From contig NZ_JAUSWW010000001.1 of assembly GCF_030815415.1 (NCBI RefSeq), positions 2,914,001 to 2,978,000 on the forward strand: a stretch of 64,000 nucleotides of DNA, written 5' to 3'. Source of the stretch: Streptomyces canus (GTDB taxonomy: Bacteria > Actinomycetota > Actinomycetes > Streptomycetales > Streptomycetaceae). Of this stretch, positions 8,822-17,799 are shown piece by piece. The position numbers were made by a program, and so were the translations under genes. The notes beneath the pieces were generated by a model. That model made no database searches and was not told where the DNA came from. It saw nothing but the letters and a program-made list of their open reading frames with translations. Position 1 is the first letter of the stretch; every line of letters begins with the position of its first letter.

Positions 8822-9258
8822 GTCGCTTGTCCTTCCTGTGTCCACCCGCGTAGCGCTGCAAGGGCACGCGGGCAGGGGCCTTGGTGAGTGTGTTGACCTC
8901 CATCCTGCCCTTTTCGGCCATAAGTCGGCTGTAAGACGGGGAAGGGCCGTCTGAAGGCCAGGTTGGGCCCGGGTGAAGGTCAGGTGTGAAGCCGGGGAAT
9001 GCGAGATTTTCTCGTCGGGTTGAGGTTTCCGTGGAAGAGAGCGCGGGGAGGACGGATTTACACCCCGCGATCACGCTCTGCATGTGCCGCAGCACCATGC
9101 GGTGCACCGCAATCCGCTTTCCGCAGAGCGGGCGTGGGTGTCCGGCGCCGCCGCCGCCCAGCAGGGCAGCGCTGGGCATCTGCTGGAGGCGTGATCGCCC
9201 CTTCCTAACGGCACACCCCCGTGCCACCGACCCACGACCCAGGACGAGGGGGCGCAGC
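8822..9258. other. Divergent promoter region cutR / 54-residue gene
   Basis: No gene was found in these 437 bases. GGTGAAGG and TGTGAAG (8972-8991) form an imperfect direct repeat with OmpR-like spacing about 150 bases before cutR, a possible autoregulatory site. The right half leads to the small gene at 9259. Confidence 0.4.
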
Positions 9259-9423
9259 ATGGACGCATTCACCGCAGGACTTCTGCAGCGCATAAGGGCG
9301 ACCGAGACCGACCTGACGCGGGCTCGCAACGAGGGCGACGACTTCCTCGTCGAGGTGGAGCAGGGCGAGCTCGAAGACCTGCGCCGCCTCGCCGCCGAAC
9401 ATGGTGTGGAGGTCAGCGCCTAG
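9259..9423 (+). CDS. Small conserved hypothetical protein
   Basis: This 54-residue acidic helical protein starts MDAFTAGLLQRIRATETDLT and ends LRRLAAEHGVEVSA. GAGGGGGC precedes the ATG. A strong terminator-like hairpin follows 28 bases after the stop. It has no recognisable domain. The heptad-like spacing of L, I and V suggests a coiled-coil or helical hairpin. It is a real gene on codon bias, RBS and terminator, and its function is unknown. Confidence 0.75.
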   Translation: MDAFTAGLLQRIRATETDLTRARNEGDDFLVEVEQGELEDLRRLAAEHGVEVSA

Positions 9424-9450
9424 CGTCTGATCGGCTTTGAGCACGACCGT

Positions 9451-9479
9451 GGGCCCCGGTGAATCCAGCACCGGGGCCC
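9451..9479. terminator. Bidirectional hairpin terminator
   Basis: GGGCCCCGGT pairs with ACCGGGGCCC across a nine-base loop. It lies between the convergent small gene and the inositol-monophosphatase-like gene and can serve both. Confidence 0.75.
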
Positions 9480-9505
9480 ATTGGCGTGCGTTCCGTCGGT
9501 GCCCG

Positions 9506-10321
9506 TCAGTCGTGCCAGGCGCCGAAGTCCTCCAGGAGCCGCTGGAGGGGCTCGAAGACGCCCGGGGTGCCGGCGATCGCCAGATCCCGTGCGGGGCGCT
9601 CTCCGGGGCGTCCACCGGTCAGGGCGCCCGCCTCCCGGGCGATCAGGTCGCCCGCAGCGAGGTCCCAGGGGTTGAGGCCGCGTTCGTAGTAGCCGTCGAG
9701 GCGGCCCGCGGCCACGTCGCACAGGTCCACCGCCGCCGATCCGCTGCGGCGGATGTCCCGGAGCAGCGGGATCAGCTGCTGGGCGACCTCGGCCTGATGG
9801 GCCCGGACCTCCAGGACGTAGTTGAAGCCCGTCGAGACCAGCGCCTGGTCCAGGGGCGGTGCCGGGCGGCAGGCCAGCCTGCGTTCGCCCTCCCACGCGC
9901 CCGTGGCCCAGGCGCCCTCACCCTTCACCGCGTGGTACGTCTCGCCGCGCATCGGGGCCGCCACCACTCCGACGACCGTCTCGCCGTCCTGCTCGGCCGC
10001 GATGGAGACGGCCCAAGTGGGCAGGCCGTACAGGTAGTTGACCGTGCCGTCGAGCGGGTCGATCACCCAGCGGATGCCGCTGGTGCCCTCGCTGGAGGCG
10101 CCCTCCTCGCCGAGGAAGCCGTCGTCGGGGCGGTGGGAGGCGATCAGGTCCGTGATCAGTTTCTCCGCCGCGATGTCCATCTCGGTGACCACGTCGATGG
10201 GGCTCGACTTGGTGGCGGCCACCGCCAGATCGGCCGGGCGGCCGTCCCTGAGGAGGGCACCGGCCTTGCGGGCGGCCTCCTGGGCGAGCTGAAGCAGTTC
10301 CGTGTGCAGAGGGGCGGTCAC
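9506..10321 (-). CDS. Inositol monophosphatase family protein
   Basis: This Mg2+-dependent sugar phosphatase-type enzyme has 271 residues. Metal-binding motifs are visible: GEEG (E of DDGFLGEEG), WVIDPLDGTVNYLYG and the C-terminal GLNPWDLAAGDLIAREAG. Likely substrates are myo-inositol-1-phosphate or a related sugar phosphate, and these paralogues cannot be separated by eye. I chose the GTG at 10321, because GTGAGGAA lies just before it. An upstream GTG at 10333 overlaps the ferrochelatase stop by four bases. It is co-transcribed with hemH. Confidence 0.9.
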   Translation of the reverse strand: MTAPLHTELLQLAQEAARKAGALLRDGRPADLAVAATKSSPIDVVTEMDIAAEKLITDLIASHRPDDGFLGEEGASSEGTSGIRWVIDPLDGTVNYLYGLPTWAVSIAAEQDGETVVGVVAAPMRGETYHAVKGEGAWATGAWEGERRLACRPAPPLDQALVSTGFNYVLEVRAHQAEVAQQLIPLLRDIRRSGSAAVDLCDVAAGRLDGYYERGLNPWDLAAGDLIAREAGALTGGRPGERPARDLAIAGTPGVFEPLQRLLEDFGAWHD

Positions 10322-10329
10322 GGGGTTCC

Positions 10330-11457
10330 TCACGCGTAGGGGCTGTCGGCGCCCGCCGCGGCGGGGTGGGGGGCACGGGACGGGCAGCAGCCGACCGGGC
10401 AGAGGTTGTGGCTCGCGCCGAGTGCGCCGAGGGCGCAGGGCGTAACGGCCTGGCCGCGCTCGACCGCGGATCGCTCCAGGACCAGGTCGCGGATCGCGGC
10501 GGCGAACCGCGGGTCGGCGCCGACCGTGGCCGAGCGGCGCATCGGCAGCCCCAGCTCCTCCGCCTTGGCCTTGGCCTCCGTGTCGAGGTCGTACAGGACC
10601 TCCATGTGGTCGGAGACGAAGCCGATGGGGGCGATCACCACCGCGGGGGCGCCGGACGCGTGGCGCTCCTCCAGGTGGTCGCAGATGTCCGGCTCCAGCC
10701 ACGGGATGTGCGGGGCGCCCGAGCGGGACTGGTAGACGAGCTGCCAGGGATGGTCCACGCCGGTGCGCTCGCGGACCGCCTCGGCGATCAGCCGCGAGAC
10801 CTCCAGGTGCTGCTCCACGTACGCGCCGCCGTCGCCATGGCCCTCGACCGGGCCGGAGGTGTCCGCCGACGCGTTCGGGATGGAGTGGGTCGAGAAGGCG
10901 AGGTGCGCGCCGTCCCGGACGTCCGCGGGGAGGTCGGCGAGGGACCGCAGGACGCCCTCGATCATGGGCTCCAGGAAGCCCTCGTGGTTGAAGTAGTGCC
11001 GCAGCTTGTCGATCCGGGGGAGCTCGACGCCCTCGGCCTCCAGCGCCGCCAGCGAGTCGGCGAGGTTCTCCCGGTACTGGCGGCAGCCCGAGTACGAGGC
11101 GTACGCGCTCGTGGCGAGGACCAGGATGCGGCGGTGGCCGTCGGCGACCATCTCGCGCAGGGTGTCTGTCAGATACGGGGCCCAGTTGCGGTTGCCCCAG
11201 TAGATCGGCAGGCCCAGGCCGTGCTCGGCGAAGTCCTTGCGCAGGGCGTCCAGCAGGGCGCGGTTCTGGTCGTTGATGGGGCTGACCCCGCCGAACAGGA
11301 AGTAGTGCTGTCCGACTTCCTTCAGGCGTTCCTTGGGGATGCCGCGCCCTCGCGTCACGTTCTCCAGGAACGGGACGACGTCGTCCGGGCCCTCCGGGCC
11401 GCCGAACGAGAGCAGGAGCAGGGCGTCGTAGGGGGTGGCATCGAGCGCGTCTCGCAT
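10330..11457 (-). CDS. hemH: Ferrochelatase (coproporphyrin type expected in actinobacteria)
   Basis: The enzyme inserts Fe2+ into the porphyrin at the end of haem synthesis. The 375-residue protein starts [20 protein letters not shown] with the family motif [20 protein letters not shown]. The metal-site histidine lies in [13 protein letters not shown]. The C-terminal region has a cysteine cluster ([20 protein letters not shown]) that fits the [2Fe-2S] ligands of actinobacterial enzymes. In Gram-positives the substrate is coproporphyrin III (CpfC naming). The MFS gene is divergent from it. Confidence 0.95.
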   Translation of the reverse strand: MRDALDATPYDALLLLSFGGPEGPDDVVPFLENVTRGRGIPKERLKEVGQHYFLFGGVSPINDQNRALLDALRKDFAEHGLGLPIYWGNRNWAPYLTDTLREMVADGHRRILVLATSAYASYSGCRQYRENLADSLAALEAEGVELPRIDKLRHYFNHEGFLEPMIEGVLRSLADLPADVRDGAHLAFSTHSIPNASADTSGPVEGHGDGGAYVEQHLEVSRLIAEAVRERTGVDHPWQLVYQSRSGAPHIPWLEPDICDHLEERHASGAPAVVIAPIGFVSDHMEVLYDLDTEAKAKAEELGLPMRRSATVGADPRFAAAIRDLVLERSAVERGQAVTPCALGALGASHNLCPVGCCPSRAPHPAAAGADSPYA

Positions 11458-11638
11458 GGGTCGATCCTGTCATCCGGTACTGACAGCCGGGAAACGGCGG
11501 GGGGTGACGGACGGAGTTCCGGGACGACCCGCCCGCCAGGTGCATGAGGGTCACCTGACTCGTAAGCTGTATCCGCCGCCTTCACGCCTTACTGGACTGT
11601 CGGCATCCACCGCCGATCCCGTCCGACCGGAGACCCTC

Positions 11639-12880
11639 GTGCCGAGCCCCTACCTCGCCCTGTTCGCCGCCCCCGGCAGCAAGGGCTTCTCCGCCGCGGG
11701 GTTCGTCGGCCGGATGCCGTTGTCGATGATGGGCATCGGCGTGGTGACCATGGTCTCCCAGCTCACCGGGCGGTACGGGCTCGCCGGCGCGCTGTCGGCC
11801 ACCATGGCGCTGGCCGCGGCGGTGGCGGGCCCCCAGGTCTCGCGGCTGGTGGATCAGCACGGACAGCGGCGGGTGCTGCGACCGGCGACGCTGATCGCAC
11901 TCGTCTCGGCGGCCGGGCTGCTGTTCGCCGCGCACTACCGGTGGCCCGACTGGACGCTGTACGTGTTCAGCGCGGGCATCGGATGCGTGCCGAGCATCGG
12001 CGCGATGATCCGCGCGCGGTGGGCCGCGCTGTACGGCGGGACGCCGCAGCTGCACACCGCCTACTCGTTCGAGTCGGTGATCGACGAGGTCTGCTTCATC
12101 TTCGGGCCGATCATCTCGATCGGGCTGTCCACGGCCTGGTTCCCGGAGGCGGGGCCGCTGCTCGCCGCCTGCTTCCTGGCGGTCGGCGTCTTCTGGCTCA
12201 CCGCTCAGCGCGCCACCGAGCCCGCGCCGCACCCGCGCGAGAAGCACGGCGACGGCGGCAGCGCCCTGCGCTCCGCCGGGCTCCAGGTCCTGGTGGCCAC
12301 CTTCGTGGCGACCGGGGCCATCTTCGGTGCCGTCGACGTGGTCACCGTGGCCTTCGCCGACGAGCAGGGCCACAAGGGCGCCGCCAGCATCGTGCTCGCC
12401 CTGTACGCGGCGGGCTCCTGCGCGGCCGGCCTCGTCTTCGGGCTGCTGCGCTTCAAGGGGGCGCCCGAACCTCGCTGGCTGCTGGGCATATGCGCGATGG
12501 CCGTGAGTATGATCCCCCTCCTACTGGTCGGAAACTTGCCGTTTCTGGCCGTGGCGCTGTTCCTGGCGGGCCTGGCCATCGCTCCCACGATGATCACCAC
12601 GATGTCCCTCATCGAGCAGCACGTACCACGCGCGCAGCTGACCGAGGGCATGACCTGGATCAGTACCGGGCTCGCGGTCGGAGTCGCACTCGGCTCCTCC
12701 GCGGCCGGCTGGGTCATCGACGCGGCCGGAGCGCGCGCCGGGTACGGGGTCCCGGCGGTGTCCGGGGCCGTCGCGGTCGCGGTCGGTTTTCTGGGGTACC
12801 GCCGGCTCAAGGGGCCGGCTCCGGGTCGGGGAGGCACCGTTGAGCAGCACAGCGAGCGGCAGGAACGGCACGTGGCGTAA
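11639..12880 (+). CDS. MFS transporter
   Basis: This major facilitator protein has 413 residues and about 12 transmembrane segments. It starts VPSPYLALFAAPGSKGFSAAG, with GFVGRMPLSMMGIGVVTMVS forming the first helix. The cytoplasmic linker near residues 195-215 is charged (HPREKHGDGGS). GGAGAC lies just before the GTG start. The family exports small molecules and the substrate is not predictable. It overlaps the FAD oxidase gene by 41 bases, so the two are probably co-transcribed. Confidence 0.87.
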   Translation: MPSPYLALFAAPGSKGFSAAGFVGRMPLSMMGIGVVTMVSQLTGRYGLAGALSATMALAAAVAGPQVSRLVDQHGQRRVLRPATLIALVSAAGLLFAAHYRWPDWTLYVFSAGIGCVPSIGAMIRARWAALYGGTPQLHTAYSFESVIDEVCFIFGPIISIGLSTAWFPEAGPLLAACFLAVGVFWLTAQRATEPAPHPREKHGDGGSALRSAGLQVLVATFVATGAIFGAVDVVTVAFADEQGHKGAASIVLALYAAGSCAAGLVFGLLRFKGAPEPRWLLGICAMAVSMIPLLLVGNLPFLAVALFLAGLAIAPTMITTMSLIEQHVPRAQLTEGMTWISTGLAVGVALGSSAAGWVIDAAGARAGYGVPAVSGAVAVAVGFLGYRRLKGPAPGRGGTVEQHSERQERHVA

Positions 12881-14159
12881 CTGGGGTGGGAACGTCGCCG
12901 CCCGTCCCGCGCGGGAGGTCACTCCCGCCTCGGTCGAGGAGCTCGCGGACGCCGTACGGAAAGCGGCCGCGGACGGCCTGAAGGTGAAGGCCGTCGGCAC
13001 CGGGCACTCCTTCACCTCGATCGCCGCCACCGACGGTGTGTTGATCCGTCCTCAGCTGCTGACCGGTATCCGCGACATCGATCGTGAGGCCGGGACAGTC
13101 ACCGTGGAGGCCGGGACCCCGCTCAAGAGGCTCAACATCGCTCTCGCGCGGGAGGGCCTGTCGCTCACGAACATGGGCGACATCATGGAGCAGACCGTCT
13201 CCGGCGCCACCAGCACCGGCACGCACGGCACCGGCCGTGAGTCCGGTTCGATCGCCGCCCAGATCAAGGGCCTGGAGCTGGTCACGGCCGACGGTTCGGT
13301 GCTCAGCTGTTCCGAGAAGGAGAACCCCGAGGTCTTCGCGGCCGCCCGGATAGGCCTCGGCGCCCTCGGCATCGTCACCGCGATCACCTTCGCGGTGGAG
13401 CCGATCTTCCTGCTGACGGCCCGCGAGGAGCCGATGCCCTTCGACAGGGTGCTCGCCGAGTTCGACGAACTGTGGGCCGAGAACGAGCACTTCGAGTTCT
13501 ACTGGTTCCCGCACACCGGCAGCACCAACACCAAGCGCAACAACCGCAGCGCGGGCCCGGAGAAGCCGGTGCCGCAGATCCAGGGCTGGATCGAGGACGA
13601 GTTCCTCTCCAACGGCGTCTTCCAGGTCGCCCAGTGGGTCGGCCGCGCGGCGCCCGGGACGATCCCGGCGATCGCCCGGATCTCCAGCAAGGCCCTGTCC
13701 GCGCGGACCTACACGGACATCCCGTACAAGGTCTTCACATCGCCGCGCCGGGTGCGCTTCGTGGAGATGGAGTACGCCGTCCCGCGCGCGGCCGTCGCCG
13801 AGACGCTGCGCGAGCTGAGGACCATGGTCGAGCGTTCCGGCCTCAAGGTCAGCTTCCCGGTCGAGGTGCGCACGGCGCCGGCCGACGACATCACCTTGTC
13901 CACGGCGTCGGGCCGCGACAGCGCCTACATCGCGGTGCACATGGTCAAGGGCACGCCCTACCAGGCGTACTTCACCGCCGCCGAGCGCATCTTCACGGTG
14001 CACGAGGGGCGTCCGCACTGGGGCAAGGTGCACACGCGCGACGCCGAGTACTTCGCCGGGGTCTATCCCCGCTTCGGCGAGTTCACCGCGCTGCGGGATC
14101 GGCTCGATCCTGAACGTCGGTTCCAGAACGACTACTTGCGGAGGGTGTTGGGCCCGTAG
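12840..14159 (+). CDS. FAD-linked D-arabinono-1,4-lactone oxidase family protein
   Basis: This 439-residue flavoenzyme is of the sugar-lactone/alditol oxidase family. The PCMH-type FAD domain shows VKAVGTGHSFTSIAATDG, where the His is the usual covalent flavin attachment position, and GATSTGTHGTG. The C-terminal ALO domain has RFVEMEYAVPR and HWGKVHTRDAEYFAGVYPRF. It likely oxidises a sugar lactone or polyol with O2. The TTG start at 12840 has GGGGAGG in front and lies within the end of the MFS gene. The exact substrate is unknown. Confidence 0.9.
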   Translation: MSSTASGRNGTWRNWGGNVAARPAREVTPASVEELADAVRKAAADGLKVKAVGTGHSFTSIAATDGVLIRPQLLTGIRDIDREAGTVTVEAGTPLKRLNIALAREGLSLTNMGDIMEQTVSGATSTGTHGTGRESGSIAAQIKGLELVTADGSVLSCSEKENPEVFAAARIGLGALGIVTAITFAVEPIFLLTAREEPMPFDRVLAEFDELWAENEHFEFYWFPHTGSTNTKRNNRSAGPEKPVPQIQGWIEDEFLSNGVFQVAQWVGRAAPGTIPAIARISSKALSARTYTDIPYKVFTSPRRVRFVEMEYAVPRAAVAETLRELRTMVERSGLKVSFPVEVRTAPADDITLSTASGRDSAYIAVHMVKGTPYQAYFTAAERIFTVHEGRPHWGKVHTRDAEYFAGVYPRFGEFTALRDRLDPERRFQNDYLRRVLGP

Positions 14160-14622
14160 CGCTCGGTGGGCGTGGCGGACGGGGTCTCCGGGGCGGGCGA
14201 AGTGGGCGTGCCGTCACCGGACTTCGAGTTCCGTTTCGGGTGATTCCGTGAAGTGCGCCACGTTCAAGATCCCTGAATTCGCGCGGGAGGCCGTCAAGTC
14301 CGGTCTGTTGCCAGAAGTCGGGCGGCGCGCCAATCCACGCACGTGGTCCAAATGGAGTACTGTTGCGAGCCCTGGATCCGGTCTCCCGCCAGGGCGTCCA
14401 TGGCTCCAAGGACCGCCAGGAGGGGGCTAGTTGCACAGGGTGACGGATTTGGTCACTTAGCGTTGCGAATAGGTAACCGTGCCATAACGGCGTTCCAGGG
14501 CTCGTGCCCGACACGCCGGGCAACTCGGCAAGGTTGTGGCAGGCTGCACCCGGGCAGGCCACACTCGACTAGCGGAAGCAGCGACGCACGTGACGTCGGC
14601 AGGCACCACCCGGGAGGTCCCC
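14160..14622. other. Intergenic region before sepH
   Basis: These 463 bases hold no convincing gene. Short frames on both strands have poor codon bias. The AT-rich stretch around 14440-14490 is the likely promoter zone of sepH. No single -10/-35 pair was convincing. Confidence 0.4.
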
Positions 14623-15660
14623 ATGCCCGAACTGCGTGTCGTGGCCGTCTCGAATGACGGCACACGGCTGGTGCTGAAGGCTGCGGACAGCACGGAGTAC
14701 ACGCTTCCGATTGACGAGCGTCTGCGCGCCGCGGTACGCGGCGACCGTCCCCGCCTCGGCCAGATCGAGATCGAGGTGGAGAGCCATCTCCGCCCCCGTG
14801 ACATTCAGGCACGTATACGCGCCGGTGCGACGGCCGAAGAGGTCGCGCAGATGGCCGGCATCCCCGTGGACCGCGTACGCCGCTTCGAGGGCCCTGTGCT
14901 CGCGGAGCGCGCGTTCATGGCCGAGCGGGCACGCAAGACACCCGTCCGCCGCCCCGGCGAGAACGCGGGCCCCCAGCTCGGCGAGGCCGTCCAGGAGCGC
15001 CTGCTGCTGCGCGGCGTCGAGAAGGACACCGTCCAGTGGGACTCGTGGCGCCGCGACGACGGCACCTGGGAAGTCCTGCTGGTCTACCGGGTCGCGGGCG
15101 AACCGCACTCGGCGAGCTGGACGTACGACCCGCCCCGGCGGCTCGTCCAGGCCGTCGACGAGGAGGCACGCTCGCTGATCGGCGAGTCCGACGACCTCGC
15201 CGTGCCGGAGCCCAGCTTTCCGTTCGTCCCGCGGATCGCTCGGCTGCCGCGCGACCGTCCGCTGGACCGCGCCCTCGAACGGGGGCCGAGCCTGCCCGTG
15301 CCGTCGACCGATCCGGTCGAGGAGGCCACGGCCGAGCGGGACTCGCTGACCAGCCTGCTGGAGGCGGTGCCGAGCTTCCGGGGCGACCTGGTGGTCCCGG
15401 AGCGCCCCCCGGAGCCCGCCCCGCCCATGGAGGAGCCTCCCGCCGAACCCGAGGTGGAGGAACCCCCGGCCCCGGCGGCCTCGGCCGGTTCGGCCTACGC
15501 GGACGTCCTCATGCCCCGTTCGGTCGGCAGCCACCGCGACCGCCTCACCGGCTCCACCGACCGCCAGGCTGAGGCCGACGGCGTCCGCCCCGGACGCCGC
15601 GCGGCGGTCCCGAGCTGGGACGAGATCGTGTTCGGCACGCGCCGCAAGAAGCAGGAGTAG
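14623..15660 (+). CDS. sepH: Cell division protein SepH
   Basis: SepH binds FtsZ and promotes assembly of Z-rings, and is conserved in actinobacteria. The 345-residue protein starts MPELRVVAVSNDGTRLVLKA and carries the N-terminal DUF3071/HTH region. ARIRAGATAEEVAQMAGIPV is the helix-turn-helix that contacts FtsZ. A long P- and E-rich linker follows (about 230-310), then a short conserved C-terminus with SWDEIVFGTRRK. GGGAGG precedes the ATG. The longer upstream frame has no RBS. Confidence 0.93.
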   Translation: MPELRVVAVSNDGTRLVLKAADSTEYTLPIDERLRAAVRGDRPRLGQIEIEVESHLRPRDIQARIRAGATAEEVAQMAGIPVDRVRRFEGPVLAERAFMAERARKTPVRRPGENAGPQLGEAVQERLLLRGVEKDTVQWDSWRRDDGTWEVLLVYRVAGEPHSASWTYDPPRRLVQAVDEEARSLIGESDDLAVPEPSFPFVPRIARLPRDRPLDRALERGPSLPVPSTDPVEEATAERDSLTSLLEAVPSFRGDLVVPERPPEPAPPMEEPPAEPEVEEPPAPAASAGSAYADVLMPRSVGSHRDRLTGSTDRQAEADGVRPGRRAAVPSWDEIVFGTRRKKQE

Positions 15661-15665
15661 CCGGT

Positions 15666-15727
15666 CGTACGGCTGTGGAGACGGCCGTACGAGGATGAGG
15701 GCCCGCGCCGGTCGGCAGCGGGCCCTC
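15666..15727 (+). terminator. Two tandem hairpins after sepH
   Basis: CGTACGGC/GCCGTACG (15666-15691) and GAGGGCCCGC/GCGGGCCCTC (15697-15727) follow the sepH stop directly. The tandem arrangement probably stops both sepH and read-through from the convergent sulfurtransferase gene. Confidence 0.7.
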
Positions 15728-15822
15728 CGGCTTGTGCGACACGAGTACGGCCGGGCGGCTGAAGAGGGGGACAGCCCGTCAGCGCCGCGTCGAGCCGCCC
15801 CCCGCTCAGCCCTCGCGCCGGG

Positions 15823-16680
15823 TCACTGAGGGTCGGGACCCACGGCGACCGGCCGGGACGGGTCCGACGACCACTCCGACCAGGACCCCACGTACAGAGC
15901 CGCCGGAATCCCGGCGACCGCCAGGGCCAGCACCTCGTGCGCCCCGGAGACGCCCGAACCGCAGTACACCCCGACCTCGGAGCCGTCGCCCGCCCCGAGG
16001 GCCTTGAAGCGCGCGCCCAGCTCCTCCGCGGGCAGGAAACGCCCGTCCGGCCCCACGTTCTCGTTCGTCGGCGCGGACACGGCGCCCGGGATGTGCCCGC
16101 CGACCCGGTCGATCGGCTCGACCTCACCCCGGTACCGCTCCCCCGCCCGCGCGTCGAACAGCACTCCGGACCGCGCCAGCGCCGCCGCCGCGTCCGCGTC
16201 GAGCAGCCCCGCCGGTCCCGGCATCGGCCGGAAGTCGCCCTCGGCGAGAGCGGGACCGGGCACCGACGACTGGAGGGGCCCCTCCCACGTCGGCAACCCG
16301 CCGTCGAGGACCCGCACGTCCGGGTGACCCGTCCAGCGCAGCAGCCACCACGCGCGGGCGGCCGCCCAGCCCTGTCCCCCGTCGTACACGACCACCGGCA
16401 CGGAGGCCGACACACCCGCCCGGCGCATCGCGGCGCCGAACTCCGCGACATCGGGCAGGGGATGCCGGCCGCGCGGACCGGCGGCGGACGCAAGTTCCCT
16501 GTCCAGGTCGACGAAGACGGCGCCCGGGATGTGCCCGGCCGCGTACTCGGCCCGGCCGTCGAAGGGGGGTCCCCCGGCCGCCTTGGCCACGCTCAACTGC
16601 CAGCGGACGTCGAGCAGTACCGGCGGGTTCTCGCCCGCGAGTTCGCTCACGAGTTCGGATGCGGAGATGATGGCGTTCAT
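15823..16680 (-). CDS. Sulfurtransferase (two rhodanese domains)
   Basis: This 285-residue protein has tandem rhodanese domains, like thiosulfate or 3-mercaptopyruvate sulfurtransferases. Domain 1 shows LLDVRWQL, AAGHIPGAVFVDLDREL and VVVYDGGQGWAAARAWWLLR. Domain 2 carries the active-site loop VYCGSGVSGAHEVLAL and HIPGAVSAPT. The CGSGV(S/T) loop is typical of mercaptopyruvate-type enzymes. I chose the ATG giving MNAIISASELVSELAG; in-frame ATGs three and thirteen codons upstream are possible but less typical. Confidence 0.9.
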   Translation of the reverse strand: MNAIISASELVSELAGENPPVLLDVRWQLSVAKAAGGPPFDGRAEYAAGHIPGAVFVDLDRELASAAGPRGRHPLPDVAEFGAAMRRAGVSASVPVVVYDGGQGWAAARAWWLLRWTGHPDVRVLDGGLPTWEGPLQSSVPGPALAEGDFRPMPGPAGLLDADAAAALARSGVLFDARAGERYRGEVEPIDRVGGHIPGAVSAPTNENVGPDGRFLPAEELGARFKALGAGDGSEVGVYCGSGVSGAHEVLALAVAGIPAALYVGSWSEWSSDPSRPVAVGPDPQ

Positions 16681-16977
16681 GGCCACCATCCTCGCGTACG
16701 GGGTGGCCGCATCGCCCATGTCCGGCTACTCTGCTCCGCCGGGCAGGCCCGATCACGAGGCGTACGGGATCGGGCACATGCTGTACAGCCGATCGACACC
16801 TGTGGACAATCGCGCAGAAGCGGACGGGAAGCCGCACACCGGGCATTCCGCGGACACGGGCCACGGAGCGGCGGCGCGCCCGGAGCGCGCCGTGCCACGG
16901 GTGGTGCGAGCATCGGCACCGGGTTCCGGAGAGCGGCGGCGACGCGGCCGCCGCGAGGGGTCGAGGAGAGAGTGACG

Positions 16978-17745
16978 ATGACCGGCGAGACGCACACCCC
17001 CGGCACGCCCTGCTGGGTGAGCCTGATGGTGCACGGGCTGACCACGACCCAGGACTTCTACGGCGAACTGTTCGGCTGGGAATTCCAACCCGGTCCCAAG
17101 CAGCTCGGCCCCTACGTCCGGGCCCTGCTGGACGGGGAGGAGGTCGCCGGAATCGGCCAGCTTCCGCCCGACCGCCACCTCCCGGTCGCCTGGACGCCCT
17201 ACCTCGCCTCGGACGACGTCGACCTGACCGCGGAGACGGTACGGCTGTGCGGCGGCACGGTCGGGGTCGGCCCGCTGGACGCGGAGGACGCGGGCCGGCT
17301 GGCCATCGGATCCGACCCCTCCGGCGCGGTCTTCGGCATCTGGCAGGCGGGAGCGCACCGCGGCACGGGTATCTCGGGCGTCCCCGGCACACCGGCCTGG
17401 CACGAACTGCTCACCTTCGAGACGGCGAGCGTCACCAAGTTCTACGAAACGGTCTTCGGCTATGACGAGGAGCCGGTGGTCTCCGCCGACCTCGACTACG
17501 TCACCCTCCATGTCGCCGGCCACCCGGTTGCCGGAGTCCACGGCGTCGGCAACTGCCTCCCCCGCGACCGGGGCCCGCACTGGATGACGTACTTCGAGGT
17601 GGCCGACACCGACGAGACCCTCTCCCGCCTCACCGGCCTCGGCGGACACATCCTGAAACCGGCCCACGAGAGCCCCCACGGCCGCGTGGCGACGGTGGCG
17701 GATCCCGAGGGGGCACGCTTCTCGGTGGTACAGGTACCTCGCTGA
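16978..17745 (+). CDS. VOC family protein, two glyoxalase-like domains
   Basis: This 255-residue protein has two vicinal-oxygen-chelate modules. The first is TPCWVSLMVHGLTTTQDFYG to DPSGAVFGIWQAG. The second is PAWHELLTFETASVTKFYET to DPEGARFSVVQVPR. Streptomyces proteins of this shape are often annotated as hydroxylases or glyoxalase/bleomycin-resistance proteins, usually without known substrate. GAGGAGA lies about nine bases before the ATG. A GTG two codons upstream is an alternative start. Confidence 0.87.
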   Translation: MTGETHTPGTPCWVSLMVHGLTTTQDFYGELFGWEFQPGPKQLGPYVRALLDGEEVAGIGQLPPDRHLPVAWTPYLASDDVDLTAETVRLCGGTVGVGPLDAEDAGRLAIGSDPSGAVFGIWQAGAHRGTGISGVPGTPAWHELLTFETASVTKFYETVFGYDEEPVVSADLDYVTLHVAGHPVAGVHGVGNCLPRDRGPHWMTYFEVADTDETLSRLTGLGGHILKPAHESPHGRVATVADPEGARFSVVQVPR

Positions 17746-17799
17746 GGCTCGTCTCCGCCGACGCGGGACGTGCGGGGTCGGTGATCGGGCCGACGGCGG

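Noticed and set aside
14083..14562. 159-codon frame before sepH on the minus strand
   Set aside because: It overlaps the end of the FAD oxidase gene and has a proline/arginine-rich composition typical of shadow frames.
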